From Rutstroemia sp. NJR-2017a BVV2 (taxonomy: Eukaryota > Ascomycota > Leotiomycetes > Helotiales > Rutstroemiaceae), in NCBI GenBank assembly GCA_002946415.1, contig NJPS01000035.1, forward strand, positions 310,001 to 374,000: 64,000 nucleotides of DNA, given 5' to 3'. Position numbers and translations under genes: made by a program. This document shows positions 32,263-42,962 of this stretch, piece by piece. Position 1 is the first letter of the stretch. The number at the start of each line of letters is the position of its first letter. The notes beneath the pieces are model-generated. The model was not told the origin of the DNA and made no database searches. It saw only the letters and a program-made list of their open reading frames with translations.

Positions 32263-33982
32263 TCACCTCCCCCTCCTCCTAAATTCCACCCCCGGACCAT
32301 CCTTTAAACTCGTAAAACTATCCCTCAACTGAAACTCCCCCCTCTTCTCCCTCCCCCAAACATCCCCCTCCCTCCCCTCCCCCAGCGTCCCCGCCAACCT
32401 CATCTCATATAACCACACCACCCTCGCCAAACTCGTCATCAACTCCACATACGCGACTCCCTTCCCAATACAACCTCTAGGACCAATACTAAAGGGACAG
32501 AAAGCCGATTGCGCTACTGCTGCCGACTTCTCGTTGATCCAGCGCTCTGGTAAGAATGAAAATGGGTTTGGGTAATACTGCGGGTTGTGGTGGATAGCGT
32601 AGTGCGGCACGCCGACTACGTAGCCCTCGGGGATATGTAGACCATCGACGTCCAAGCCACCAGAAAGGACTTCGCGTGGGAGAAGACCGCCAACGGGAGG
32701 AGACATACGCATTGATTCGTCGATTACGGCGCGGAGGTAGGTGCAAGTGTTTAATGTCGGGCCTGAATGAATATCCTCGACGTCTTTGAACGTGGTCAAG
32801 ATCTCCCTCGTTAGAATCTCCAGCTTCTCGGGGTTATGGACAAGATAAAAGAATGCGGCCGCAAGAGCTGTAGATGTGGTGTCTGATCCGGCGATGATGA
32901 GGAGATTGCTTTCGCCCCAGAGCTCGGGAGTAGTAAAGCCTTGACCGGTTTCGGCGTCGCGAGCGTTAAGGAGGTAGTAGAAGAAGTCTTTGCGGTCTGT
33001 TTCGAGGCCGATTTTGGTGCGTTCGAGAGCTTGCGCTTTGCTGTAGGCCATGTATTTCATTCTTTGGGCGTAGATTTTAGAGAAGAGAAGTTTGCTTAGG
33101 CCGGTGGTTTTAATTAGGGGGTAAGTGCCAGTCTAGAGATGGAGTTAGTGTCGAGTTGACGTGGGGTGGTTGGGAACTTACGATCAAATGAGTGTGAGCA
33201 GCATTTCCGATCAAGTCAATCACATGCCGGTTTGTGGAATGTTCAAGCATTTCGAATGCTTTCCCAAAACAAAGATCTCCCATAACGTCAAATGTCAAAT
33301 AGTTACACCAATCGGACATATTCTGAGCAATTCCCCATCCATCATTGTTTGGCTTCTCCAAATAGGATCTGGGTTGGTAGAGGTTGTTGCAGAAAGTCCT
33401 AACATTAGCTAGGATATATTTTTCCATCGATTTGATAGCACCATCAGAGAATGCATGGGAAAGAACTCTTCTCTTTCTTGCATGACTGGCCTTGTCAATG
33501 CTACTATGCGTGTTGAATGTATCCTTGGTTGGTGGGAACACCGAGTAGAATTGCGACTTCTTAACATTCGACTTATGACCATAGATAGTTTTCAAGGCCG
33601 TATTTGTATTGATCGACAGACTATCAGGGCCATATCTGAAGACAGGACCTGCGAGATTTAGTATTGCAATACAACACAAGTAAGTCGAACTCACCATATT
33701 TCTCATGACATCTCCAAAACTCCAGATGTCTATCACCTTTCCATGCATGATAAACCGAATACCAATCCGTGATTTTCGCAAGGAATGGTCCAGGATATTG
33801 CGCAAGTGGATGGAACGTTAGACGGTAGAGGGTTAGGAGGGTGAGCTGGGTTGAGATCAGCAACATATCATGTAAGGAATGAGACTGATACTCACATATG
33901 CAATGGAAAGAGCTGGAAGGAGCACCGACGTCCAAAACAACCAATTGATGAAAAATGAAGCGACAGAAGGTTCGTCCATCAT
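32263..33982 (-). CDS. Cytochrome P450 monooxygenase
   Basis: Four exons (33982-33896, 33845-33695, 33648-33182, 33132-32263) encode about 524 residues. The introns carry GTGAGT, GTGAGT and GTAAGT donors and CAG, CAG and TAG acceptors. An N-terminal membrane anchor ([18 protein letters not shown]) is followed by the proline hinge [18 protein letters not shown]. Hallmarks are the I-helix oxygen-binding site [17 protein letters not shown], the ExxR motif [12 protein letters not shown], the PERW segment SFLPERW and the haem loop [18 protein letters not shown] with its cysteine ligand. It is a standard fungal ER-bound P450, probably acting with the adjacent OMT and SDR on a small molecule. A CACGTG-centred motif lies about 0.9 kb upstream. 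The substrate cannot be inferred. Confidence 0.9.
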
Positions 33983-34742
33983 TGCGACTGCGTATGAGAC
34001 GTAGCGTTTAGTATGAAGAGGAGTTGTAGGTTGGTGTTTTCATATGGTCAATCGCAGATGCTGTCGTATTCAATTGAGCGTAAACTATGAGCATTCAGCC
34101 ATCAACAATACCAGAACCGCTTCTCGTCCTTCTCATATACAACCAAAAGTTCTACACAAACACAATGAAGAAGAAGATGATAAATACAAAATAAGAAAGC
34201 ATCCGTAATCAAGAGACGGAGCATTCCCGCAACGCATTATGCCAATATCCCGATGCTAGCCGTGGAACAAAGCGAATGTCCCAGCCAAGCAGTTGGACCT
34301 CTCGTATCAACTAGTCGAAAGGTAACGAAGCGGGGTGACAAAGCCGACAGAAAGCTTTCATGATTCGAGATGTTTTGCATTACATTGCGGTGATTGCGGT
34401 GATTACGGTGCATAATGATGATGATGCTGCTGTTGCTGTTGCTGACATTGAATTGGGAAGCTGTTGTAGGGAGACGGTGCTGTCCGGACATTCCCATTAC
34501 TGCCATCGGATTGCCAACAGAGAGGATTGAATATATACAAGAGATCCCACTCCAGCAATTGACCTCTTCCGTAAAGAATAAAACTCGGTACAAAATGACG
34601 ATATATCCAAATCGCGATCTGGCCGCGGTTGTGGAGATGTGGAGCAACGGGGAATGTGGAGAAGCCAAAGCTTAGTCATCCACATACCGAGAGCTCCGAT
34701 GACCTTCAAAGTCACGTGGAAGCAGCCCCTCGTGCCCCTCTG

Positions 34743-34895
34743 TCTAGGGAGACAAAAAGGCCGATTTGGGACAATCTATTGTAACCACTTACTTTTGTCG
34801 AACGAGTATCCCAAAGAATCTAGAACATCATCATACTTTTGTTATCCAGTAGTTATTGAAATGTTATCGCCGGCATGCTATTCCTACACTGGAGA
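34743..34895 (+). repeat. Dispersed ~150-bp repeat, copy 1
   Basis: The copy begins GGCCGATTTGGGACAAT, continues through TTTTGTCGAACGAGTAT and ends GCTATTCCTACACTGGAGA. The same ordered blocks recur at about 42195-42352, 56700-56880 (minus) and 60432-60562. Confidence 0.55.
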
Positions 34896-34896
34896 T

Positions 34897-34910
34897 CCCC
34901 TCACGTGCCC
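34897..34910. promoter_or_regulatory. CCCCTCACGTGCCC motif upstream of P450
   Basis: This exact 14-mer recurs at 36798-36811 upstream of the SDR gene, and a shorter relative (CCCCTCGTGCCC) sits near 34726. The CACGTG core is a palindromic bHLH/bZIP-type site. Co-regulation is a hypothesis; the left copy also adjoins a dispersed repeat. Confidence 0.35.
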
Positions 34911-35261
34911 TTCCGCATTAATCTATTTTACAGCCACGAGTGAGCCCAGCCCCAGAGTGCATTGCATTACATCAGTCTTCCTCGGTGGAGTATTTCGTCG
35001 GACGGAAGAATATTATGTTGTAGTCTGTCCCGCCGTCAACACGCTTTAGGTTGTATTCAGAAGCCAAGGGAACCATGACGATGACTGGATGCACTAGTAA
35101 TCAGAAGCTCGCGACGATGGGAACTGAAACCATTCTTCTGCTCTGATGCTTCATATTGTTTATATGCAAATTCTATTTCTAATCTTCTTTCTAATCGCCA
35201 TTCCAGCCTGGGGCTCCGTGTCCCATGCATGTTTTTGCTATCTATCCCAACACATGCAACT

Positions 35262-36302
35262 CTATGGCAGACAGTAACCTCCCTAAACAATCTGTCAGTA
35301 TATGAAAAGAGGTTATAAACGGGGATACAAACATCAACAATGATATCCGTGCCAGTCGTATAACTGGCCGCATCACTCGCCAGGAACAAAAAGGCACCCT
35401 TCAACTCATGAGCCTCCCCCTCTCTACCCATAGGGATCTTATCCTTCCAGATAGCCTTGGTCTCCGGTGGTACGAAAGCCGAGATCTCAGTTGCAATATA
35501 CCCGGGCGATACAGAGTTAGCTCGCGCGACTCCTACCCACTCTACTGCCAATCCCTTGCCTATCTCATATTAGCAACCGTAACACCTCCGGCGTGGGAAT
35601 AAGTACTCACAAAGATGGATAACTGCTGCTTTTGCTGCATTGTATGCCGACTGTAGTTGAGGAATATTCACAATATGTCCACTCATGCTAGCAGTAGCTA
35701 CAAAACTTCCATATGTGTAATTCTCCAACTTCTTCCCATCAACCGTAGTACCCTCCTTCTTCTGCCGTCTCCAATGCTGTCCGGCAGCTTTTGCACAATA
35801 GAATGTTCCATCCAAATCAGTCGTAACAACCTTTCTGTAATGTTCTACCTCCCCATCCAACATAGGTCCTTGCGTCCATGGGATACCCGAGTTCGCGATA
35901 AAGATGTCGAGTCGACCGTTTAAGTCCTTAACTGCGGTGTTAACGGCCTCTTCGACGGCTTCGTAGGATGTTACGTTGACTTGGTATGCTTTGCCTGGTT
36001 TTTGTTAGGTCTATCTTGCCAATTTGCCATGGAAGGGTAGGATGGCACGAACATGTAACACCGTATTCCTTCTCAATCTTCTCAGCTTCCTGGAGCGCTT
36101 TTTTGTTGCTGTTATACCAGATGGCAACATTCGCTCCAGCTTCTGCCAAAGCATGAGCAACTGCAAGACCAATTCCTGCACCAGCGCCAGATACGATAGC
36201 CGTCCGCCCTTTCAGTGAGAACATGGGCATAACCCGAGACGTATAGGTGGGGGCCTCTGTGAGGTTGTGCTTGAATTTGCCGTCAATCATAGCGCCGTCC
36301 AT
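35262..36302 (-). CDS. Short-chain dehydrogenase/reductase with apparent +1 frameshift
   Basis: Exons are 36302-36062, 35995-35611, 35559-35333 and 35282-35262; the last encodes GGYCLP and the stop, the usual SDR end. The Rossmann motif is TAIVSGAGAGIGLAVA. Further marks are NSGIPW, the catalytic serine region ATASMSGHIVN, the YNAAKAA tyrosine/lysine motif and SVSPGYIATEI. This resembles the NADP sorbose/xylulose-reductase-like branch of classical SDRs. One problem is clear: the second exon reads in one frame to about EEAV and in another from NTAVKDLNGRLD. The switch falls at the three-T run around 35940-35942, where one T fewer would restore a continuous protein. Either the gene is inactivated or the base is an assembly error. 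All other signals are intact. Confidence 0.8.
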
Positions 36303-37235
36303 TTTGAGAGATGTCTGGATATCAGTTGAAGTGAAATGAGTTGCGTTGAGCTGTGCAGGTATAGAAATGGGAATTTAAGCAGGTCGAACAACATATAGAG
36401 AATCGAAAAAGCAACGTAGACGTGGAATGCACAATGTCGGACATAGTGGGGTGAGGGAGCTGGCACATCGTACTGCCGAGAGCTTGTCAGGATCTCATCT
36501 GAATGGAGCGCTTGAGTGGTTGATGCTGTGGAGCGAGGGGTTCAAGTGAATTAATTGGTGCGGTTCCTGGAGGGGCGAGAGGGGCGTCTAAGTGCCGGTT
36601 TCGTCCTCAACGATAGGTTCCATACTCCTGCAATTGGAAGGAATATCGAATTTGGCATTGTGCAAGACAATTTGAGAGATTTCAGTGATTCGAGACAGTG
36701 ATTCCGAATTGTATAAAGAGGGAATGAATGTTGCCAGTGTTTGTGAAAGATCAGATGCTGTTAATTCATCAAAATGTGGTGCTTAGTCAGCACATAGCCC
36801 CTCACGTGCCCCTATTTCTCCAGTGCACTACAGAACTACATGATGAGCACGAACACGACGATAAGATGAGTAATACAGGTTTAAATTCATGATCAAAGAC
36901 TTATAGTTTCATTGAGGCGTATGAGTCATTGAGCAAGTGCTCTACAGGCTCTCGCAAAGATGACTTAAACTGCTTGATAGTGTCAAGTAAAAGACACGCG
37001 AAAGATATGAAAGGAGACAACGGTGTCAACCAGTCCCATTGGTTCAAATGGAACAAGCAGTCTAGTGGCCAAAACTGTAGTACTTTATTTCAGGTCGTTT
37101 CAGAGGATCGCTCGGCGCCGAATCACCCTGAGATGGAATTCTCCATATGAACCGAGCCGTTTTCTCATGATCTTCGTCATGCTCATCAGAAAGAAATTCC
37201 AATCCGCTTGATCTGCGCAGTTCTTGTTCAGACAT
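36303..37235. other. Intergenic; SDR promoter
   Basis: No gene is supported. The 14-bp CACGTG-containing motif at 36798-36811 is the only recognisable element. The short plus-strand frames at 36929-37211 show no domain. Confidence 0.5.
36798..36811. promoter_or_regulatory. CCCCTCACGTGCCC motif upstream of SDR
   Basis: This is an exact copy of the 14-mer at 34897-34910, here about 0.5 kb upstream of the SDR start. It is a possible shared control element of the P450/SDR pair; this is inference from two copies only. Confidence 0.35.
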
Positions 37236-37808
37236 TCACTTCTCAATCGCGTCTTTCACTTCCTCGATTCCTCCATCTGTTCTACAGAAGATGGTGATAC
37301 TGACGGGCCGCTCATCCCCTGGGAGATACCGGATATCGCTGATACCTATTGTACAGCCTGTGCGGCGCAATATTTCAATGAAGGATCGTCGATTAAGAAC
37401 CGCAAAACTAGATCCCCATTTTGGGACCTCTACATCACAGCTTCTGATGTGTCCATCCTTTCTTTCTTGAATAGGTGGCGCGAGAGATACCCAGCTGTAC
37501 CTAATTTTGGGCTTGTTCCAAATAATATCTCCTCTTTCTCCGCCTCTATAATCCCAGATTGTTCTGTCCTCCAGTCTATCTATCCCGGAATCCTCACCGT
37601 ACTCCATTCTAGCAAAACTAGCTAGTGGTCCCAACGAGATGGTTGGATGCAGTTCTCCAAGGCCGTAGAGGGAGCGGTCGACACGGACGATGATGAACAA
37701 TTCTTTGACACTGTGCAAGTCTTCGACCACATCTTTCCTACCATTGTTCTCCGATAATGCAGCAACCACCTTACAAACAGCATGACCGCAGAACTTTTCT
37801 CCCGTCAA
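37236..37808 (-). CDS. Hypothetical protein, 3' exon; start unresolved
   Basis: A 190-codon minus-strand frame has protein-like composition (YGLGELHPTISLGPLASFAR, WVSLAPPIQERKDGHIRSCD, IEILRRTGCTIGISDIRYLP). It begins from a non-ATG codon. Just upstream in the same frame the sequence reads SCSFG after a stop, so it is likely the last exon of a longer gene whose 5' exons I could not place. A CxxxxxxxxxCGHAVCK cluster lies at its start. I do not recognise the family. The opposite strand also has a 133-codon frame, so the call is tentative. Confidence 0.35.
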   Translation of the reverse strand: MTGEKFCGHAVCKVVAALSENNGRKDVVEDLHSVKELFIIVRVDRSLYGLGELHPTISLGPLASFARMEYGEDSGIDRLEDRTIWDYRGGERGDIIWNKPKIRYSWVSLAPPIQERKDGHIRSCDVEVPKWGSSFAVLNRRSFIEILRRTGCTIGISDIRYLPGDERPVSITIFCRTDGGIEEVKDAIEK

Positions 37809-39483
37809 ACCGAAGGAGCAGCTTCAGTCATCTTGAATTGTCGTCTCTGAAGAAATCAAACGAAAGTATTGAATGGTACAAGCGCACTCGTGAGATTAGA
37901 CTTGCAGTGTTCTCTTGTACCGCAGCACTTTAAATGAAGTTCGTTGATTTTCCTTGTTTTGAGTTTGAGTAAGTTTGAGATGTGGGATCCGGGAAAGTGC
38001 TACGAATGATGGCCTTTTTAAATAAGTGTTGCAGCATATCTTCTTTGTTCTCGCGTGGTTTATTTAGTTCCTCAAGCAAAACCTGTCTGAATGCACAACG
38101 AAGTATCGGTCTAAATATAGTAAGGAGAAGCATATAGAACAGCTTACGGAGTAGATATATATAGTGTAAAGGACCTTCAACTACTTCCCTCTCCAATTAA
38201 GCACCCTCGTAAACTTAACTGCCCAAGGTATATAGTCATACGACCTATCTAGTGAATTTCCAACACGTCATGAAAATGAATCTCTGACTCCTCTCTCCAA
38301 GTACGAGAAACCCGAAGACACTTGTATAGATCTTAGTACACCCCTAATATACCTTTCCTTCGCCTCGCCGCAACCATATTAAGTATCTATGCATCTACCA
38401 AAACTTCCTAACCTGCACCCGAAACATCCCCTCGTAGGCTACGGCTTCCTCTCCAGAGCAAAACTCACAACCCAAACAATCTGAATCATTGCAACAGTAT
38501 TGAATAACATTCATCAAGTGAATGTCTCAAACAATTTAAACCAAGCATACACATCAACTCCTTTCTTCCAAGCAGCCAAACTTATTCTAACTCGTAAAGA
38601 GTTTCTAGAGCTGAGCTGCTTGGCTATGTCACCTATGTGCAGACAATGTGCTGAGCGCCGCTTTCGTTCTCCGAAAGAAACGATGACTCCAGGGGTATTA
38701 GTGCGATCGATTTCGCGTCCCGATGGCACTTGTATTACCGCTGGTGTAGCTGGAGCATCGCGAGCGTGTTTGGGTTTGACATTTACACATTTAGGTTGCG
38801 TCTGAGCTGTTCCGGTCTGGATATGTTGGGTTCTGCACTCAGAAAATGAGTTGGGTATGGGGCTGAGTTTTTTCAACCAGCACTCTTCCATTGTCTCTTC
38901 GTAACGTAATCGCGGTAATAACAACTGGTTGAAGTTGGGCGTGGAAAACGAGGACAGTAATCTCACTATGGAGGTTTTCTCTTTCGTGGGTTTATCTTCG
39001 CTCTCGCTTCCGACCTTATGCTGAGTTCTATCTCACGATTCCCCACCCCTCTTCCATCCCATCCTCTCTTCCTTTCTCCCGCTCCCACTCCCAACTCTGT
39101 TCCCCAAATATCGTTACCCAACTGCCTCCCCCAAGTGGGATTCCCCCAACTTACCTTCTTGCTAGTTCTCGACTTAGGCAGACGATAAGAACCAGCGGCT
39201 TAGCTCTGACCGCACCGTCTCGACCAACCACGAAATTTGCTGGATTGGGTCTAGGAGTAGCAAGCTTTTTTGCCTTGCCCATCAACTTTGACAAGATTGG
39301 GATAAGAAAAGTGGCTGTTTTGCTAGAGCCTATTTCAAAGTATATAGTTAATTCCGAGAGATAATATATAAGAGGCAGTATATCACTTACCTATCTGAAT
39401 ATATATAACTATATTATAACCCTTCTTTACTGTGGGAAGGCAATATTACTGAATTGGAGTAGGAATATTGTATCCAGCGAGCT
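37809..39483. other. Intergenic
   Basis: No gene could be supported. A 150-codon minus frame at 38514-38966 is mirrored by a long plus frame and has no recognisable motif. Confidence 0.45.
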
Positions 39484-39839
39484 TTACATGTTCCAGCACG
39501 ACAGGGTGCAAGCCGGCTTGCTAGCAGATTCGACATAGATGATGTCCTGCTTAATGCTCTTATGCGAACTGCCAGCGCGGCTAACACGAATTCGCACATG
39601 CTCATGGGATAGATGGTCCTTGGCAAGCTTTCGTACATCCTTGGGGAAGGTCGCAGAAAATATCATATAAGTGATATTTCCCTCTTCTTAATCTAGGGAA
39701 AGATTAGCTTGAGCCATACGAGATCGGCCAAAAGATACTCACCTCCTCCAGTCATGATCTAGTTGAGCTCGGTCTCCCGATCAGATTGCAACATCTCATC
39801 GGCTTCATCGATAACCATATAATTGAGACGCTTCAATGT
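39484..39839 (-). pseudogene. DEAD-box RNA helicase, middle segment (Ded1-like), broken
   Basis: The minus strand from about 39839 reads LKRLNYMVIDEADEMLQSDR (motif II, DEAD), then ETELN, a TAG stop at a position that is normally coding, and IMTGG. After a probable GTGAG intron it continues MIFSATFPKDVRKLAKDHL (motif III, SAT), VRIRVSRAGSSHKSIKQDI and IYVES. This is the order in Ded1/DDX3-type RNA helicases. Homology stops abruptly at about 39839, where the preceding helicase segment begins on the opposite strand. The C-terminal RecA domain is missing. It is clearly a pseudogene. Confidence 0.75.
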
Positions 39840-40050
39840 CACTCAGATCTTTGACGAAGCTCGTCGCTTCTGTTATCGGACCATGCTTCGTCCTTGCGTC
39901 GTCTATGGTGGCGGTCCTTTGGCAGAGCAGATCATACAACTCGGCAAGGGTTATGGTGTGCTTATTGGTACTCCTGGTCGCTTGTGTGATATGATTCGCC
40001 GTCCGCATGCTTTCCCATTCTCGTGCTACGGAAAGGTGCCAGAAATTTAA
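39840..40050 (+). pseudogene. DEAD-box RNA helicase, upstream segment, inverted relative to the rest
   Basis: The plus strand reads QIFDEARRFCYRTMLRPCVV, YGG (motif Ia neighbourhood), QIIQLGKGYGVLIGTPGRLC and DMI (motif Ib). In an intact Ded1-like helicase these residues lie immediately before the DEAD motif found here on the minus strand. The two pieces meet head to head within a few bases, which points to an inversion breakpoint inside one gene copy. The N-terminal Walker A segment is absent. Confidence 0.75.
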
Positions 40051-40261
40051 GTAGATGTAAAGCGTGATAATATTATTGAGGGCTGCATCAGAGATCCTCC
40101 CTCATATAGGATTTTATCCCGTTCTAAGCTAGTCCGCTTTCAGCGTAAACATATGGTGTAAAGCACCTTCCTCAACTATGCCCGCAAGATTAAGTCACTA
40201 TAGTCCAGAATAGAGAGCTAAACTTTTATGCCTCAGGCTCAACCGTATTACAAAAGTTATA

Positions 40262-40440
40262 TAGACAACACAATCCGCAGAAAAAGGGTGTCCCGAAGGA
40301 CTATTATCTCATAAGAGATATACTCAGTTACTCGTGAAATGTAGTACCTCAATTTAGATAATGTGGTCTCGAAAGACCGGACGCCTAAGCACTGGGCCAT
40401 CCCCCCGAAGGGTGAAGAGTTATTACTTATTTCATTATTT
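40262..40440. other. Cluster of short CGAA/TTCG hairpins with a tRNA-like A box
   Basis: Short inverted repeats with CGAA loops occur in a row: GTCCCGAAGGAC, GGTCTCGAAAGACC and CCCCCCGAAGGG. On the minus strand GGGGGGATGGCCCAGTGCTT resembles the 5' end and A box of a Leu/Ser-type tRNA, but no matching B box, anticodon arm or acceptor partner follows. It could be a tRNA-derived SINE fragment or a degenerate tRNA. Confidence 0.3.
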
Positions 40441-41049
40441 CAACCTCCTGCTCAGCTTCCAATAAAATCAGAAATGGTCTGGACGAGAGTTAACTGGGAA
40501 TTCGAGACTTCTTTTATCTCTACCAATAAGTAGGTCTAAACACTTCGAGGCTGCGGGATTTCATATATCAATCAGGAGACGGTTATATACCTAGGAAAGA
40601 AGATAGGGGTCCCAGCAGTGTTGGAGAATGGCTTCCCTAACTCAGAGAAGAAGAGACGGATATTATTATACTGATTTTTGAGTAGTTGAGTAGCTCTGCA
40701 GTAAAATTTTAGATGTGTCACGACCAAAGTCCACTACGTGCTAATCGTCAGCTAGGAAGCGAAGCTTTCCGTAGGAGTGCACCGTAATCCGTAATGCCGA
40801 CGATTAAGACCGGCCCCGTTCCTTACAGGAAGAAATGGAGGAAGTACGCACCTTCCTTAAGTGTCGCAAAAGATCATTTTCTCAATTCATTCTTGGAAGC
40901 AGCATTTCCCTCTTGTAATCTTACGCCTAAGAGCCAGCTCTCAACACTCCCAACCATCCCTCCTCTATTCTCCATTCTTTATCCTCCGCTCAAACAATGA
41001 GTATAATCTCCAATAACACCATTCTGGTCGTAGCTTAATGCAATATTAA

Positions 41050-41890
41050 TTCGGACTCCCAGTTGTAAACAGCTTTGGCCGATATATGCTTCTAGTAGGA
41101 CTTGAATAAGTCCGTTGATGTGAATAGCAGCCTGCTCTTTGATGGAAGTAAAGTGTGTAAGAGCATTCAATACCACCATGCTTCTTGTAGCTGGATGCAA
41201 GGTCACGGGCTCCTAGTTGTAAACAGCTTTGGTCGACGCACGCTTCCAGTAGGTGGCTTGAATGAGTCCATTGATGTGAATAGTAGTGATTGGGATCTTC
41301 AGGATCTGCAGCGGTCGTAGCATGATGCAAGGCCAATTCGGTCAATTCGGGCTCCCAATTGTAAACAGCTTTGGCCAATGTACGCTACTTCGGGCTCCTA
41401 GTTGTAACCAGCTTTGGCCGATGTACGCATCCAGTGGCACCCCTTCCACCCACCCAGGGGTACCCCAGCCCGGTGGGTAGGTTCGCAGCCTAAGAGCATC
41501 CAATGTCCCGAGTCTGTTCTCCGCAGAACATGGCATCTTGCTGAAGCTTGTTAAATTGACAGGCACTGTGCCAGTTCTCAAATGCCGCAAGAGCTTCGGG
41601 TCGGCTCTCGAAATATGTGTCCATGACAGCTTTAATTGGCTTGAAGCCATCTACATTCGGCTGGCGACCGAGGATGAATCCTTGTAAATGCTTGTCCCCA
41701 CTATCCCGAATCCATTCGATTGCGTGCAATTGTCGTAAGGGTGACGAGATATTGAAATAAATATCAGCTCTGGCCAATGTACGCTTCCAGTGAGTGTCTT
41801 GGATAAGTCCGTTGATGTGAATAGCAGCCCACTCTTTGAGGAAAGTAAAGCGTGCAAGAGCATTCAATGTCCCGAGTCTATCTCCGCAGA
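41050..41890 (-). repeat. Degenerate ~130-bp tandem repeats
   Basis: At least five full or partial copies share CAGTTGTAAACAGCTTTGGC, then CGCTTCCAGTAGGTGGCTTG, GATGTGAATAGCAGCC and AAGAGCATTCAATGTCCCGA. They lie at about 41050-41175, 41209-41282, 41348-41385, 41389-41440 and 41755-41890. The minus strand stays partly open across some copies (for example 41490-41933), as if derived from a repeat-containing protein. No domain is certain. Confidence 0.65.
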
Positions 41891-42194
41891 TTCTTAATGG
41901 CATGCCTATAGACTGGGGAATCGATCCGTGCATTCCGCAATGGCTTGATTGCTGCTGGTGGTTCAGCTCGTGGGTTGGATGTGCACAACGTAATGCGTAC
42001 CTTCGACTCGCTGCAGGTCCTGCAAATCCAAATCACTACAATGTCCATATGAATGTAGAACAACCAGAAGCCCAAATTGACCTTGCATCAAGCTACGACT
42101 CGCTGCAGACCCTGAAGATCCAAATCACTACAATGTCCATGTGCAATTAGGATGCGAAACGAGGCCGTGCAGGTGCCTCTTCCCCAGCATCTGT

Positions 42195-42352
42195 ATAGCA
42201 TTTCAGCGTGAACGGACCGATTTCGGACAATAAATTGTTGCCGATGATTATTGCCGAATGGATATCTCGGTTGATTCAACATATTATAATGTTTTCATTG
42301 TCCAACCGTCTTTGAGAAATTGTTGACGGCCTGTTATTTCTACGCCGGAGAG
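42195..42352 (+). repeat. Dispersed ~150-bp repeat, copy 2
   Basis: It shares ACCGATTTCGGACAATA, TATTATAATGTTTTCATTGT and CCTGTTATTTCTACGCCGGA with the copies near 34.8, 56.8 and 60.5 kb. Confidence 0.5.
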
Positions 42353-42359
42353 AGTGCAA

Positions 42360-42470
42360 AGAAGCGGAAATGAGGTCCATACCGGCAACTCCTTTCTGGG
42401 TCTTGGGACATGCCCACTACGGCAGCCTCGTCCATGTGATGTCGGAAGAAAGACCAGAAATGCAGAGCAC
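42360..42470. repeat. Partial direct duplicate of 42827-42930
   Basis: GAAGCGGAAATG, GTCTTGGGACATGCCCACTA and TCGGAAGAAA at 42363-42450 recur with mismatches at about 42827-42930. The copies are about 460 bp apart in the same orientation, one inside the coiled-coil fragment. Confidence 0.6.
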
Positions 42471-42476
42471 TCTGAA

Positions 42477-42962
42477 TCAAATCAAAGTATTCGCCTTTTG
42501 GCTTGCCGTTGTAGAGAAAATGCGGGGAATTGAGCTGCTCGTCGGAAACACTGTCCTGATTGAGCTCTTCATCAGAGCTTCCAGGTTTGAGTTGGATTTC
42601 TCATTCAACCGCTGAAGCTCGGCGATTCTGGCACCCTTCTCTTTTCTGAACTTCAACGCCTCGGCACTCTTTGTTTTCAGCTCATTTTCAAACCACTCGT
42701 TATTCCTCTTGGCAAGTTCGAGTTCCTGTTTCAACGATCGGAGATAATGTCCTGAATTGGGCTCCTCATTGGAGATTGTCCTGGATTGATCGGGCACGAC
42801 CACTGGGGAAAGTCTGAAAGAAGAAGCGGAAATGGGCTCCATATCGGCACTTTCTTGTTTGGGTATTGGGACATGCCTACTGCGGGAGCCTGGAGGCCCG
42901 TCGAGGGTTTCGGAAGAAATATGTGGAATCGAACTCCTCATTGGAGGCGGATTCGACAACAT
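42477..42962 (-). pseudogene. Coiled-coil gene fragment resembling Mlp1/TPR nucleoporin
   Basis: A minus frame of 161 codons has a Ser/Pro-rich start followed by a clear coiled coil: YLRSLKQELELAKRNNEWFE, NELKTKSAEALKFRKEKGAR and IAELQRLNEKSNSNL. The order NEWFENELKxKSxExxKxRKEK resembles the conserved N-terminal helix of Mlp1/TPR nuclear-basket proteins, which are normally over 1500 residues. Here only about 60 residues survive before divergence, in a region full of gene fragments. It is probably a captured or decayed piece. Confidence 0.45.

Larger units (their letters stand above)
33983..35261. other. Intergenic, with dispersed-repeat copy
   Basis: No gene is supported. A (GCTGTT)n-like stretch occurs at about 34420-34446. 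The segment 34743-34895 is a copy of the dispersed ~150-bp repeat described separately. The remainder is the promoter side of the P450 gene and the 3' side of the SDR gene. Confidence 0.5.

Noticed and set aside
38514..38966. 150-codon minus frame
   Set aside because: The opposite strand is also open, there is no recognisable domain, and the composition is not clearly coding.
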